From contig NC_057004.1 of the NCBI RefSeq assembly GCF_000002595.2, positions 6,608,248 to 6,672,247 of the forward strand: 64,000 nucleotides of DNA, read 5' to 3'. Numbering within the stretch: the first letter of the stretch is position 1; every line of letters starts with the position of its first letter. Of the stretch, positions 35,815-48,213 are shown piece after piece. The position numbers and the translations under genes are program-made. A model generated the notes under the pieces. The model worked only from the letters and a program-made list of their open reading frames with translations, had not been told where the DNA came from and made no database searches. This stretch comes from Chlamydomonas reinhardtii. Its lineage: Eukaryota; Chlorophyta; Chlorophyceae; Chlamydomonadales; Chlamydomonadaceae.

Positions 35815-36775
35815 TTTGACCAGTGACTTCTATATTGAAGTGATACACGTAAGCGCCCTGACGGGCCTCAATATGGACTTTGAAGCGACGGCAGTTGCGA
35901 AGATCGAGCTAGAACGTCTAGAACGAAGCTACCGAATGCAGTTCGAGACTACTGGCACGTGTAAGCAGCAACAGTCTAAAGTGGCATTGGCGTTTGGGCT
36001 GGCATGGCGCTTCCCGCGCTCAAGCCCCATCGTGGGCTGCAGCACCTCTACTGCGAGCCCCCCCCCCCCCGCCCCGGTTCTCATCTGGTCCCCCCCCCCC
36101 CCGCCCATGAACAGCCTCTTCCGTGGCGCGGCGCTCGCATGCTCCAGTTGGCTACTATCACGTAACAGTAACTGCTATTACAAGTTTCATACGCAACACA
36201 TCCTCGAGTGCGCCAGGCACAAGCAGCTGGGCGTGAGTGCGAGCACATTCGCGCGTCTGCCTGTATGCACACATCGTGCATCCCTCATGCACCTCTTCTA
36301 TATTTTAACATACTGCTCGGAAGAATAAGGTGGCAGCCTCTGCAACGTGCTTCATGTGTAACCTGTCTTGCTGCATGCGTAACCTGTGCTTACCCCCATT
36401 GACGTGCACATAAGAACAGGAGGACCTGTTGGACCTGTTGGACCAGTTGGACCTTATGTCCGACGAGGGGCCTTGGGGACACCTTCTCGACTACCCAGCT
36501 TCTCCACGCCAAGCCGCAGCTCGCCATAGCACCACCGCGCCATCGCACCACAATGAGCTATGCACGAGTCCGAACCATGGGCATTGCAACGACACAACGC
36601 TGCCACCGCCATCAACTCCTTCCATGACCTTAATCCTTCGTTTCGCCAACCTTACGCAACGCAACGCAAAAGGCACGAGCCGCAAGCTGCGCCTCCACCA
36701 CACTACACGCCCCAAAGAAACGTGTGTGCCCGCTGACCATCCCGCTGACCAATGCGCGCTCATTTGGCACCTCCC
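35815..36775. other. Intergenic region between the SDR and Rab6 genes
   Basis: It contains the Rab6 promoter and 5' UTR (minus strand) and the 3' UTR of the upstream SDR gene. A minus-strand TGTAA is near 36178. Two C runs at 36058-36107 are G runs on the Rab6 sense strand about 250-290 bases upstream of its start codon. Reading frames on the plus strand show no recognisable protein. Confidence 0.5.
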
Positions 36776-38245
36776 TCACTCCGGGTAGTGCATGCGCTTG
36801 GTGACGCCGCCGTCCGCCACGAAGTGCTGGCCAGTGATGTAGCCGCTGAGCCGCTCGTCCGCTAGGAAGGCCACCAGCTCGGAGACGTCGGTGGGGCGGC
36901 CCACGCGGCCTGTGCATATTGGAGGGGAGTGTGTGTGTTGGACGTTGACGGCGGTACTGGGGCAGGTTCTGTCCGACATCATAGAGGTGTACGGGAGGCA
37001 GGGGCAAGGGTTGTGGGAGAGCCGGACACATGCTCACGGCGCAGGAGATTCCAGCATTGCAAGCAGGAATGCGCCATGCGGTCTGGGCAGAGAGGCAGAT
37101 TCAGTCACGGCACACACGCGCCTGGCTTCTCCCCTGGCCTAACCGGCTACCCACGTCGCTGTCCCTGGCTCCCTCCATTCCTACGCCCCCTGCATCCGCA
37201 TGTGCCCCGAGGCCCGAGCCCACCGGTCCACTGCCACTGGTGCTGCTCCGTGGTGATGGGGTCGGCGCCGCCCGTCACGTCGATCCAGCCCGGCAGCACG
37301 GCGTTCACGCGCGTGCGCTGCGGCGCCAGGCTGGCGGCCTGGGCGTGTGTGAGGCCCAGCAGGCCGGCCTTGGCGGCGGCGTAGCCCTGGAGGGGCGGGG
37401 GGGATATTGCACCAGGTCCATGAGAACGAGGTAACGGCGGCTTGATGGAGATGGGGCGTGTCAGGTGGCCATTCGCGTACAGTGCAAGTGCTTGAGGGTC
37501 GGATGGGCTCCGGATAGGCAGGGGGAAGGGGAGGGTACATGCATAGCCCGGCCCGGTCCGCCGCACCTCGCAGCCTGGCTCGGACTGGAGCGCCCGTGTG
37601 CTGGAGATGTGGATGATGGAGGACGCGCCCGGCTCCAGCAGCGGCTGCAGCACATGCGACATGAGGAACGCGCCTGTGGGTTTGGAGGGGAGGACAGGAG
37701 GAGGGCAGGAGCCAGGAGGTCATTCGGCGCTCCGTTGCGTGCGGCACCAACCTACCTTCAACCAGCGACGACGGTAGGGCTGGTAGTCGTGCGGTACTCA
37801 ACTGCAGAGCCCGCATGCACGGTGGTACATCATAATCACCTGCCATACATGCGTGTCGCACACTCACACCACGCCCGCGTCCATGCACACGTCCGTGCCC
37901 ACCTGTGAGGTTAACGCCGATGAAGTCGTGCCAACTGGCCACCGGGTCCGCGGCGTCCAGGCACGGCGTGGCCAAACCCGCGTTATTGACCAGCACGTTC
38001 AGCTTCTGACCCCCGCCCGTCACGTGCTCCACGTGCCGCCGCAGCGCCTCCACATCCTCCTTGCGCCGTACATCCACCCGCACAAAGCTGTAGGCGCCGG
38101 CGGGCGCCGCGGCCGTGTCGTCGGGGGACTCCTCCGGGTTCACGTCGCAGCCAATGACCCGATAGCCTTTGGACAGCAGCGTGCGCACGATGCCGCGGCC
38201 GATGCCGTGCGGCCGTGCGGTGCCGGAAACAACGGCCGTGCGCAT
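36776..38245 (-). CDS. Short-chain dehydrogenase/reductase (SDR)
   Basis: Four exons close in phase to 248 residues, the usual classical SDR length: 38245-37903, 37673-37567, 37386-37224 and 36909-36776. The Rossmann cofactor motif is GTARPHGIG (8-16). NNAG is at 87-90, catalytic Ser139 lies in HISSTRAL, and Tyr152 and Lys156 form YAAAK. The C-terminal part has the usual substrate-loop and DGG segment (FVADGGVTKRMHYPE). The Asp after the second beta strand (IGCDVN) suggests a preference for NAD(H), as is common in the family. The substrate cannot be deduced. The enzyme looks complete. Confidence 0.93.
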
Positions 38246-38595
38246 GGCGTGGTGCGGGATCGCGGGGTCGGGGTCAGCGGGAACCTGTGTGGGAGGAGCG
38301 GCAGGGCCGTCGGCAGCGTGGCGGGGCGTTGCGGGTTATCTTCCTCAAATAGACAAAAGTACACTTATTGCATGTCTACGATTAGTTGCTGCAACAGCGC
38401 GGGGCTGTGCTCGCGGGCCTGACAGCGCTTTAAACTTGAACCAAGCATGGGTACAAATTGGCCCAGTAAGATCACAAATCACACCCATACCCGCAAAGAA
38501 ATTTACACAGGGTTAGCTCTGGCACCGAAAGCGTTGTGCGTTGTAACCTCCCCCCTCCTATAACTTTCTCCAACCAAGGCCTCCGTCTCGCGAGA
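38246..38595. promoter_or_regulatory. Divergent promoter of the SDR and AMN1-like genes
   Basis: Only 350 bases separate the two start codons, so the genes probably share a bidirectional promoter. The AMN1-like frame is open upstream to another ATG at 38536. No motif was assigned. Confidence 0.5.
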
Positions 38596-40688
38596 ATGAC
38601 CGCCAGCTTACACCTGCGCGACTGGGCGCTGTCGCCAAACCTAAAAACTAGCAGTTCACGTAACGCAAGGTCCAGCTCCTGTTTTGCGCCCAAAGGCCCA
38701 ACCGCGCTCATGGATATTGAACATGTACCGCTCGGCCCGGGCGAGCAGCCGCTGCCGTTGCTGCAGCTGCCATCACTATGCCTCACCCGCATTATGCACC
38801 TGCTGCCGTTCCAGTCCTGCTTGCTTCTGAGCGTCGTCTGCCGCGAGTTGCGCGACCTCGTCCAGCGCGAAATCCTTCGTGGTAAGTGAAACAGTAATAA
38901 AATTTCATCTTTTCGGCGCTAATAGGACGCGGGGATTCCAGGCGTCGGTGGCCCTTCGTCGCCAGTGGCCACACGCCTGGCGTGCAACACCCCTGCCCAC
39001 TCACCCATCCCCCATCCACACCCTTCCCTCCCTCCTCCGGCCGCCTCCCCACCTCGCCGCTCCCCAGGCGTGCGCAGCCTGGCCTTCGACAACCTGCCCG
39101 GCACGCACGTGGGCGAGGCCCTGGCCTGGACCTTCCGCTCCTCCAACGCGCCGCACCTGCCCTTCCTGCGCTCCGTCTCCGCCAGCGGCTCGGCGGCGCT
39201 GCAGCCGCTGCTGGCGGCCGCCGCCAGCCAGGCGGCGGTGCTGCGGCAGCTGACCAGCCTGCAGCTGGACTGCGTCAAGCAGCTGCAGGAGACGCAGCTG
39301 GAGGCCATACTCACGGCCTGCCCCAGTGAGTACGGGGGCTGTGTCACGACGTCACGGCGTCGTGGCGGGGAAGCGGTCTTGGACGGGATGCCCTAAACCC
39401 ACGGCTACGGTTTCTCAACTGTAGTTTATCACGCTTACCGAGGCCCCCTTTCCTGCTCCCCTCCCCTTGCCCTCCCGCCCCAGACCTGGAGGTGCTGAGC
39501 CTGCCGCGCTGCGGCCGCCTGGGCGACGCCGCCGCGCAGGCCGTGGGCCGACTGCTGCCGCGCCTGCGGGTGGCCAACTGCAGCGACTGGTCGGCGCTGG
39601 GGGACGGCGGCGTGGCGGCGCTGGCGCTGGGCTGCAGCGGCCTGGAGGACGTGGCGCTGGACGGCTGCCTCCGGGTGAGAGGGGGGGCAGGGGTGGCGGG
39701 CAATGGGGAGGGGAGGGGAGGGGAGGGGAGAGGGGAGAGGAGAAGGGAAAGGGAAAGGGGTGCATGATTGGGGTTTGGGGGCGTGCTGACTTTGTGTGTT
39801 TCCTTCCCTTGTGCTCTCTAGCACGTATTGACTGTACGTGCCGGTGCACACATTTCTCAAAGGTGGGCTCGGAGTCGCTGGCACTTCTGGCGCGCGTCTG
39901 CCCCCGGCTGCGGCGGCTGTCCATCTCCAAGTCCTACGCCGTCACGGACAGCGCACTGGAGGCCCTGGGCGTGGCGGCGGCGGCGGCGGCAGTAGCAGCC
40001 GGAGGCATCGGCAGTAGTGGGGCGGGCGCGGCAGGGTGCGGCATCCAGGAGCTGCTGCTGCGGCAGTGCCCGCGCGTGTCCCTGGTGGGGCTGCTGGGCC
40101 GCTGCCGCGCACTCACGTCTCTGGACTTGAGCGGCTGCCCGCGGGTGAGTAGGGCAGTCGAGCGATGGGCTGAGTGGCGCGGCAAGCGGGAGCGGGTGGG
40201 GGCAAGATACAAGGTCGAGTCATAGCGAAGGGTGGAGCAAGGAAGATGGGGAGGGAGGTCCATGGTGTCCGACGATCTTTCTTCCCCCACACACCTGCAT
40301 CGTCCCACCCGCAATGCAGGTGGAGACGTCGGCGCTCCGCTCCATGCTGGCCGGCTGCGGCGGCGGCCTGACCAGCCTGCAGCTCAACGGCTGTGTGGGT
40401 GTGGGCGGCGAGGCGCTGGTGGGGTTGGGCGCCGCCTGCCCGCGGCTGGCGCGGCTCAACCTCCGCGGCCTGACGCTGCAGGACTGCCACCTGAGGGACC
40501 TGGTGCGTGCGGGTATGGGGGCAGGGTGGGGTGGGGCAGGGTGTGTGTGTGTGGCAGCTGGGTCGGCAGTCAGCGAGCGAACAAGTTCCAGGCGGTGCCG
40601 ACTCGCAGCTCCCCACATTCACTCCATCTGGCCTGGTGGGCCATCTCCCACTCTATCTCTTACCTCACACGGACACTTTCTCTTTCGT

Positions 40689-40728
<40 letters not shown>

Positions 40729-41701
40729 TCTCACACACGCCCGCCCGTCCCCAGGCTGCGGACTGCTCCACGTTGCAGTCGCTGTCACTGGCCTGGTGCA
40801 CCAAGATCACGGACGCCGGGCTGGCGCCGCTGGTGGAGCGCAACCCGGGGCTGCAGGTGCGGGCGCGGTGCAGGGAGGGGTGGCGAGAGGGGCCGGGGGT
40901 TGGCGAGAGGTCGGCAAGAGGTGTGGGAGGGGCCGGGTACTTGCTAGGCGGCTGGGCGGCCGTGGCAGGGGTGATGCAGGTGACGTGTGGTGGTGGGACT
41001 GGAAGTGACACCCGTACACCACACCTCATCCCTGCTGGTCCCGGCTGGATGTCGGCACTGCACATGCGTACTAAATCTATTCCGTCTTCCTCTTCTTCTA
41101 TACACACGCTCCACGCCCCCCCCCCGCCCCGTCCGCATGAGCGGCTATCCCCTTACTGTTCGCATGAATGGCTATGACCCCCTCCACACACACGCTTCCC
41201 CTCCCCGCCCCCTCCCCTGCCCTCCCACCTTCCAGGACCTGGACATGGAGGCGCTGTACCTGTGCAGCGACGCGCTGCTGGGCCGCCTGGCCGCCGCCGC
41301 CCCACGCCTGGACCGCCTGTGCATACGCATGTGCCACCGCCTGTCCGCCGCAGCCATCGTGGACCTGGTGCGGGCCACGCGGATGTCGGCGCTGCTGGTG
41401 AGCAGGACGGGGTGGGGCTGGTGGTGGGGTGGTGGTGGGGAGGGGGGCTTGGGGTTGTAATTACTACGGTAGTCCCTGTAAGAAACAAGAGAGACGTGTG
41501 CGTTTGGACCGCCGCTGACGCCGCATGCCGCTACTAACGCCTCCTCCTCCGCCTCCTCCTCCTCCTCCGCCTCCTCCTCCTCCTCCTGCTCCTCCTGCTC
41601 CTGCGCTGCCGCAGGTGAGCGGCATCATGGACGAGGCGGGCACACTGGACCTGGTGGCGCGAGTCAAGGCGGCCCGGCCCGGCTGCACCATGCACTGGTA
41701 G
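38596..41701 (+). CDS. F-box-like/LRR protein, AMN1 type
   Basis: Eight exons close in phase to 516 residues: 38596-38881, 39068-39325, 39484-39674, 39863-40144, 40320-40502, 40755-40856, 41236-41397 and 41615-41701. An F-box-like helix pair, LPSLCLTRIMHLLPFQSCLL plus VVCRELRDLVQ, lies near residues 55-95. About nine cysteine-containing LRRs follow, for example LEVLSLPRCGRLGD, LTSLDLSGCPRV, LTSLQLNGCVGV and LQSLSLAWCTKITDAGLAPL. This is the LRR-CC type seen in FBXL2/AMN1 proteins, which commonly act as SCF substrate adaptors. Alternative in-frame starts are ATGs at 38536 and 38710. A CCT-rich pyrimidine run precedes the last exon. TGTAA lies at 42281-42285. Confidence 0.85.
40692..40724 (+). 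repeat. CA microsatellite near a 3' splice site
   Basis: (CA)16 lies about 30 bases upstream of exon 6 of the AMN1-like gene, followed by a C-rich tract and the AG. Confidence 0.95.
41537..41605 (+). repeat. CCT-rich pyrimidine repeat before the last AMN1-like exon
   Basis: Imperfect (CCT)n with CCG and TGC interruptions forms an unusually long polypyrimidine tract leading to the acceptor at 41613-41614. Confidence 0.85.
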
Positions 41702-42988
41702 CGGGCTGGCGGGCTAGGAGGGCTGTAGTGGGCTGGAGGGCTGGCGGAGGTGGGGGTTTGGAGGGGTGGCGGAGCGCCCTCTCGCGGGAGGAGGCAGGTA
41801 TGGCTAGGGCTGCATGGGTCGGCGCTCGGCCGCCGTCGGCACGTCCCGAATGGAAGGTTGGCAGACAGCTGGGTGTCTTGGTTCCTTGCTGGGTGGTGGT
41901 GTTGCTGGGTGTGATGGAGCAGGTTATTGCGCCAAGCATGCGTACTGCTACTGGTGGGCGTTGCAAAGCTGTACATACTGTTCGCATACGAAATGCGGAA
42001 CCGAACAAAATGTGTGGTGGCGAGTTGCAGGAGCAAAACGGGGCCGTTGTGACCTGGGCGTAGCGTCAGGAGTATTCGTATGTATAATGACGAGTGCATG
42101 TCACGACTGATTATTGCTCGTATTTGTGAACGTTAATATGATTCCATTGTGTGCAAAAAGGAGGGTCCTTGTCTGGTGGAAGGACCAAGAACGGCGGATC
42201 GCACGGTTGGCGGCGCAGGGTTGGGGGGGGGCAGTTCTTGCACACACAGGCTGCGATGGCTTTCCGCGCCGACTGGCCAATGTAAGCCTTGAAGGCCTTT
42301 CAAGTGATTTGCCACAGTTGATTTGCACACCGGTGGAAGACGCGCATCATCGCGTAAAGGAGGGTACATGTCTCAGCGGAGGGAGGGTGTTGTCCCTTCA
42401 GCCCTTGAACCACTCTGCTGTGGCCCTGTACGGGAGTGCCTGACTCCACGTGCGTTATCACGTGGGCTGCAACGAACCAGCCCGAACTTACAAGTAGAGA
42501 ACCTTGCAAGACCAGGCTATTCCAATAGCGAATGACTGATGAGTCCGACCTGTTGCAAGCTCGGAAGCTCCCACAACGGCACCTCCGCCAGGGCCCAGCC
42601 GCGCTCCCCGCGACCACCTCTGGGGCTAACAGCAAAACCGCCCCGCGACAGACGTGGCCGTGCCATGCAGCTTCGGAGGTGCAGCCCCCATTGCGCCACA
42701 GCTCGCGCCTCAAGAGGAGCCTCCCGCTCAAACGCCAAAACGACCCAAGTCCCTATGCGACTCTTGCCCTGACACGCCTGGTGGGATTCTCACCACCCTC
42801 TGCTCTTGCCTGTACTACGAATTCAACGCCAAAGCACGGCAGCACCCACGGCGACACGACCCCACCACCAACACGTGGATGCCCATCGGCCACCACCCCG
42901 TACTGCACCACCCACACTCGACCCCTGTGCGCGTACGCAGCGGCGAGCAACGGATCGCCGACTCAGCCAACACACAACTGCAACCCGA
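41702..42988. other. Convergent intergenic region of the AMN1-like and Cyp40 genes
   Basis: It carries the two 3' UTRs: plus-strand TGTAA at 42281-42285 and minus-strand TGTAA near 42488-42492. A long plus-strand frame from 42654 runs antisense through the Cyp40 3' end; it has no family resemblance and is not called as a gene. Confidence 0.5.
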
Positions 42989-43547
42989 TCAACCGAACAT
43001 GCGTGCGTACGTGGCGCGCTCCTTCTTGCGCTCCGCCTCCACCACCGCCTTCACCCGGGCCACCTCGGCTGCGGCGGGAAAACAAGATGTGCAGCGCGGG
43101 CGTGGGGGCGGGTGTGAGTGCGGGTTTGGGGGCGGGCGCGGGTACGCCAGGAGCATAATAGGGGGGCAGGGGAGGAACGAAGCGGGAAGGCTCCCGCAGA
43201 GAACGCTGCGTGTGTCGGCTTACATGGCAAACTCCTGTGCGTCTGCAAACTCCCACCCAATCCCTATGCCTACGGCCCCACTGCTAACCTCCCGCCCCGC
43301 ACGCTTCCGCGCAGTTTGGGCTGGTATCTGCAACCCCTTCCCCCCCCACCACACGATGTACCACAGCTCGCATATGCGGCTGCAGTTTCTCCTTGCAGTG
43401 CGACTGTTTCCTTACGGGATTGGTTCAAAGTTAACCCCCACCACACACACACACACGCACCCGCGATGCCCTTGTCCGCCGGCTCCAGCTCGGAGGCGCG
43501 CCTGAGCTGGGCCAGGGCGCCGGCGTAGTCCTGCGGGGCAGGGGGTG

Positions 43548-43587
<40 letters not shown>

Positions 43588-45878
43588 TGTGTGGGTGTTT
43601 GGGGGAACGGTTGGTGGTGGGTGCACAGAGTTGCCATATGAAGCAAACGACGTGAAACCATTACCCGACACCCGCCGTACCCCAGGCTGCGTGCCTCAAT
43701 CCACCAGACATCAAACACGACCACACCACCCATATGTGCCCAAGCCCTCTACGCCCTCCCACTCCCGCTCCCGCACCTTGAGCGCCGCCCGCGCCTGCCC
43801 CGCCCTGAACAGCGCCTTGACGTTGTCCGGCGCCTGCTCCAGCACCGCGCCCGCGTCCTGCAGCGCGGCCTCAGCCTTGCCCAGCTTCAGGCGGCAGGCG
43901 GCCCTGGGGGTGACGTGGAGGGGACGTGGCGTGGGTGTGCGGAGTGGGTGGAAGTGGGGCATTCATGCGTGTAGCGGCCCTGACTGGGTGGAGAGTGCCT
44001 TTGTGTGCGCCGGGTTGGCTTGGGGCCAGTCAGCAGGGTGACCAGCGTGGTACCCCGTACCAAAGCTTGGCTGCCACAACCCTACCGCCCTGCCCCAGTG
44101 CCGCAGTGCCCCAGTGCCCTGGCCGCCGCCCACCTGTTGAGTAGGCAGCTGACCACGGCCTGCCCCAGCGCCGCCTGCTGCTCCTCGCCGGCGGCCTCCG
44201 CGGCCTGCGGGTCGGCGAAGCCGGAGCGGCCCACGTAGCGCAGCGCGGAGCTGTAGCGGGCCACAGCCTCGCCGTACTTACCAGCCTGCAGGGGTGCAAT
44301 CATGATTAATGTGGGGTTGCAAGGATGTTTGGAAAAGCGGTACAGGATGCACTGAAGACTGCAGGGGCGGGGCAGGAGGGTAAAGGTTACGGCAGGTACC
44401 GTACGTATCAAAGCGCGGGTGTGTATGAGTACGAGAGGTACGCGGAAGAACCAACATACCAACATAACACACGCCTCGAGACTGGATTAAAGCCACAAGG
44501 AGGTATCTCGCTGGAGAATGCGGTAGAAACTGAGTATACGAATGAAGGACTCGCCCCTTGAGCTTGAACTTGTACATGCGCTGTTCCCCCTTTGTGCCTT
44601 GCCATGCGTGCTCGGGTTTCACATTATGAACGGTGAGGACAAGCCCTTACCCCCCTACACACACACGCACCCACCTTGAACAGCTCATTGCCCTCCAGGC
44701 GGATGGCCTCGCCCGCCCGCAGCCGCCACGCCGCCTCCGCCTCGCCCTCGGGCCGGTCCGCGTCCTCGGGGTAGGCAGGCCAGGCGCCGGAGCCGGCCGC
44801 GCCTGCGTGTTGGGGGGTGGGGGTCGAGATGGGGTTACACGCCCGTGCCCAACGAATAGGTGGAGGTGGGGGTGGGCGTGGGGTGGAGGTGCGGCAGCTG
44901 TGGCGGCGGCGCCGTCAGGTGCTATGCTGCATACGTGCCGGCTTAGCGGCAGCCTTGCGCATATATCAGCAGCGATACCCGTCGTGCGTGCTTTGCTCGC
45001 AGCGCAGCGGCGCGCGCGGATATGCAACAAGCCTGTCAGCCCTCCCACCTGTCGTCTGCCCACCTGCTCGCATTTCCTAGCGCCAGAGCCCGCTACACGA
45101 CGTCTCCCGCCGCCTCCACACCCCGTACCGCTCTCTTGCACCCCGCTCCCACCTGCCCCCGCCGCCGCCGCCTCCTGCTGCTGCTCCTCGCTCAGCTCGC
45201 CGCAGTCCGTGACCTCCACCGTCTGAACGGGCTGTGGGCGGCAGGGAGCGGAAGACGGGAGGAGGTGTGTGCGTTGTTAGATGGTGGTGGGAGCAGGTGT
45301 TGGAAACAAGCGCAAGGGGAGGGGGCGTGGAGGTGCGGAGGTGGGGGGTGGGGTGGGGTGTATATACCAGCCCAAACTAATCAAACCAAGGGGGCAGGAG
45401 CAGGGCCCCGGACAGGGCAGCATGTGTCCGGCGTCAGGCCTGGGTACAAGGGGCTACGCACGTGACAAACCGGCATTCCTCAGTCACAACCGTGGTATGC
45501 TCCTGGGGACTCGCCATTCGCCCCGGCCTGCTTACCCGGTCGTTTTCGCCGGTCTCCGTCTGCTCGATCTCGCGCACAATGCCCATACCCTGCAATGAAG
45601 GATGGCGGCACCGAATTTGTCAGACAGTCAACTCCAGACATCTGAGGACCTCAGCCAGGACAGCCCAATGATTGCCTTCCGGCCCCCATGCATACACGTG
45701 CGACTTTGTGGCCTTCAACACGACAGCCCCTCCGCCTCCCCAGCTCTTCACTGCAACCCGCCCAGTTGCCGTCAGTGTCCTTGGCTCTGGTCATTGGCCC
45801 AAGCCTTACAGCCTTGCCCCCGTCCAATCTAACCGCCCACCGGCCCCCTCCGCCCCAGTACGCACGCGCACGCGTACG

Positions 45879-45936
<58 letters not shown>

Positions 45937-47564
45937 GCTGAGCGTAGGTATTTGTGGGTAACTGCGCGCGCGTATATGGCGGAATTGTTCCGTTCAATTT
46001 TGCTTAACACACACATACACACGTACACACACACACGTATGCACGCACGCACACACTCAAAACACGCGCACACGCACCTTGAGCACCCGGCCGAACACGA
46101 CGTGCTTGTTGTCCAGGTGCGGGGTGGGCACCGTGGTCACGAAGAACCTGCAGGTGTGAGCGCGTGCACGTGTGTGTGTCGCCGACTCCCATATTCTTTG
46201 CTACGCCACGGCACCCCTAACCCCACCCCCATTCCCACCACCACCACCCCCGCCACCAACACCATCACCTCCCACAATCCCCGCCGCCGCCGCACCACTC
46301 ACTGTGAGCCGTTGGTGTTGGGTCCGGCGTTGGCCATGGACAGCAGGCCGGGCACGTCGTGCAGCAGCGTGAAGGCCTCGTCCTCGAAGCGGTCGCCGTA
46401 GATGGACTCGCCGCCGCGGCCGTCGCCGTTGGTGAAGTCGCCGCCCTGGATCATGAAGTCTGGGCGGCGGAGGGGTTTGAAGGGGGGGGGCAGCACGGAG
46501 CAGGCATGGATGCCAGGGTATAGCGGCGATGAACGGAGGGTGCGGGGGGGGGGAGCAGAAAGGCGCTGAGGTGCGGGTTGCGGGCGCACCGGTTGCGGTA
46601 GGAAGCGCAGTAGCGCAAGCATGGCCCTGCCTCCGCTGCCTCTGCTACCCGGTTCCCACTACCACTCCCACTCCTGCCCTCCCGACCACTTGGGGCTGTT
46701 TGCCCACACCTGTCACCACGTCCTCCCGGCGCCGAGAGGGCTCTCCCCTGTGCTCCACACACCTGGGATGACGCGGTGGAACGTGGACCCCTTGTAGTGC
46801 AGCGGCTTGCCCTTCTCGCCCACGCCCTTCTCGCCGGTGCACAGGGCACGGAAGTTCTCCGCGGTCTGCAGTACGTTGGCATTGCTACGGTCGCAAGGCG
46901 CGGGGCGGCAACGCGGCATAACATGCGGAACAGGACGACCGGATTGGGTCGGGGCCTCGGGGGCTGTGCGACATCCCACAGGTGTCGGTAGCGGACGAGG
47001 CCCGCAGCGAGGGAGCAGGACCCGGCTACGTGCAAGGCGCTGGAGCACGGCCTGGACGTCCCACAGCCTTCTGGTCATGTGACGGAAAGGCGACGCCTGC
47101 TGCCAGCCGGTCTCTTCCCCGCCGCCCCCTGCAACACCCCCGCCCCGCGCCGCCCCGCCCCCTGAGAAAAGGTACACACAAGGCCACCGCCAGCTGTCGT
47201 ACCTTGGGCACCACATCCTTGTACAGCTCGAACACCACACGGCCCACTGCAGGCAGGGAGAGGTGGGAGATTTGGAATGGGAGCAGTGATGGTGTTATTT
47301 CCGTCCGTGCGCCCTCGCCTCTGAAAGACGGTACCACCGTGCGCTTGCGCAAGACGTAAGGACCTTGGGACACGCCAACCTTCCATCCGACCAGCTGCCG
47401 CGTCTAACACGCCTGCCGCATTACAAAACGTATGCAATGTCCCCGGCATCTTATGCAGAAAGCAACCCCTTTATGCGCCACGTGCGCCACGCACCCGCCT
47501 CGCCGCCGATGCTGATGTCAAAGAATACCACTGGGTTGGCGGGGTCCCTCTTGGTGAGCGGCAT
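42989..47564 (-). CDS. Cyclophilin-40 type peptidyl-prolyl isomerase with TPRs
   Basis: Twelve exons close in phase to 377 residues: 47564-47495, 47246-47203, 46865-46763, 46459-46303, 46147-46078, 45589-45536, 45231-45153, 44802-44675, 44285-44134, 43903-43777, 43530-43461 and 43068-42989. The N-terminal cyclophilin domain (about 1-180) has the isomerase blocks [59 protein letters not shown] and [14 protein letters not shown] Glu/Ala-rich linker leads to three TPR-like units ([40 protein letters not shown] and [20 protein letters not shown]) and a basic end, [16 protein letters not shown]. Cyp40 proteins bind the Hsp90 C-terminus through the TPRs and assist client and Argonaute loading in the cytosol. 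Length and layout match the family. TG/CA repeats flank several splice sites. Confidence 0.95.
43551..43593 (-). repeat. TG/CA microsatellite at a Cyp40 3' splice site
   Basis: Written as GT on the plus strand, it reads as CA on the coding strand and ends about 20 bases before the acceptor of Cyp40 exon 11. Confidence 0.9.
45880..45933 (-). repeat. CA/TG microsatellite in a Cyp40 intron
   Basis: A perfect (AC)27 run on the plus strand, in the intron between Cyp40 exons 5 and 6. Confidence 0.95.
46007..46077 (-). repeat. Imperfect TG repeat at the donor of Cyp40 exon 5
   Basis: On the coding strand the intron starts GTGCGTGTGCGCGTG and continues as imperfect TG for about 70 bases. Confidence 0.8.
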
Positions 47565-48213
47565 GGTGTCAGCGGCACTCGCACAGCCGCAGCTGGCTCC
47601 CTGGAACGGTAGAAAGAGGTCTGGATCCGCTAGGTTCTTTGGCAACCTGTGCGGAGGAGGCAACGGCGAGCAAGGCTATTCCTGAGTTGAGCAAGGAGCG
47701 AGTCTTGCACGTCGGCACGCGTGCCCTTTACCCCGAACGTGCCACCCCAGGGTGGTAACCGTGCACTGACAACAGTGATGCTGGCAAACGATAATGTCCC
47801 GGGTAGGCCCGCGCAGGCTAACGAAGGGCAGGGTTCCCCGAGGAAGAGTCTGGATGAATGTCACCATGAGATTCCACCGTGCCTAGCAAGTTCGCTGCCG
47901 GATCACGTGCGGCTAGTGCTATCACGACTGATTGACCCATGCTAACCGCATTGACAACCAAAGGCCACAACACCCTGCCCGAAGTCGTTGCGCGGGAGCG
48001 ACACGCACCTAGGATTAGGCTTCGACCTTGTGAGCCAAATATATCTGCTAGTAAATAAGCTATCACAATGCTCATTACACAAAACCCCTTGGTTAAGCTC
48101 GCTCGCCCCCTCGCGCGCAATGGCCCATGCCCCGTACACTCAGTCCTCGCTGTGTTTGGGCTGTGCGAGTGCCTCTTTCCTTCTCTTTGGCGTTTTACTA
48201 GGAGCCTGCCAAA
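47565..48213. promoter_or_regulatory. Divergent promoter region of the Cyp40 and eL20 genes
   Basis: The 649 bases between two divergent housekeeping genes should hold both promoters. It is notably less GC-rich than the flanking exons. No specific element was assigned. Confidence 0.5.

Noticed and set aside
42654-43505. Long plus-strand reading frame of 283 codons across the Cyp40 3' end
   Set aside because: It overlaps two Cyp40 coding exons antisense, has no family resemblance, and continues through a microsatellite. High GC makes such shadow frames common here.
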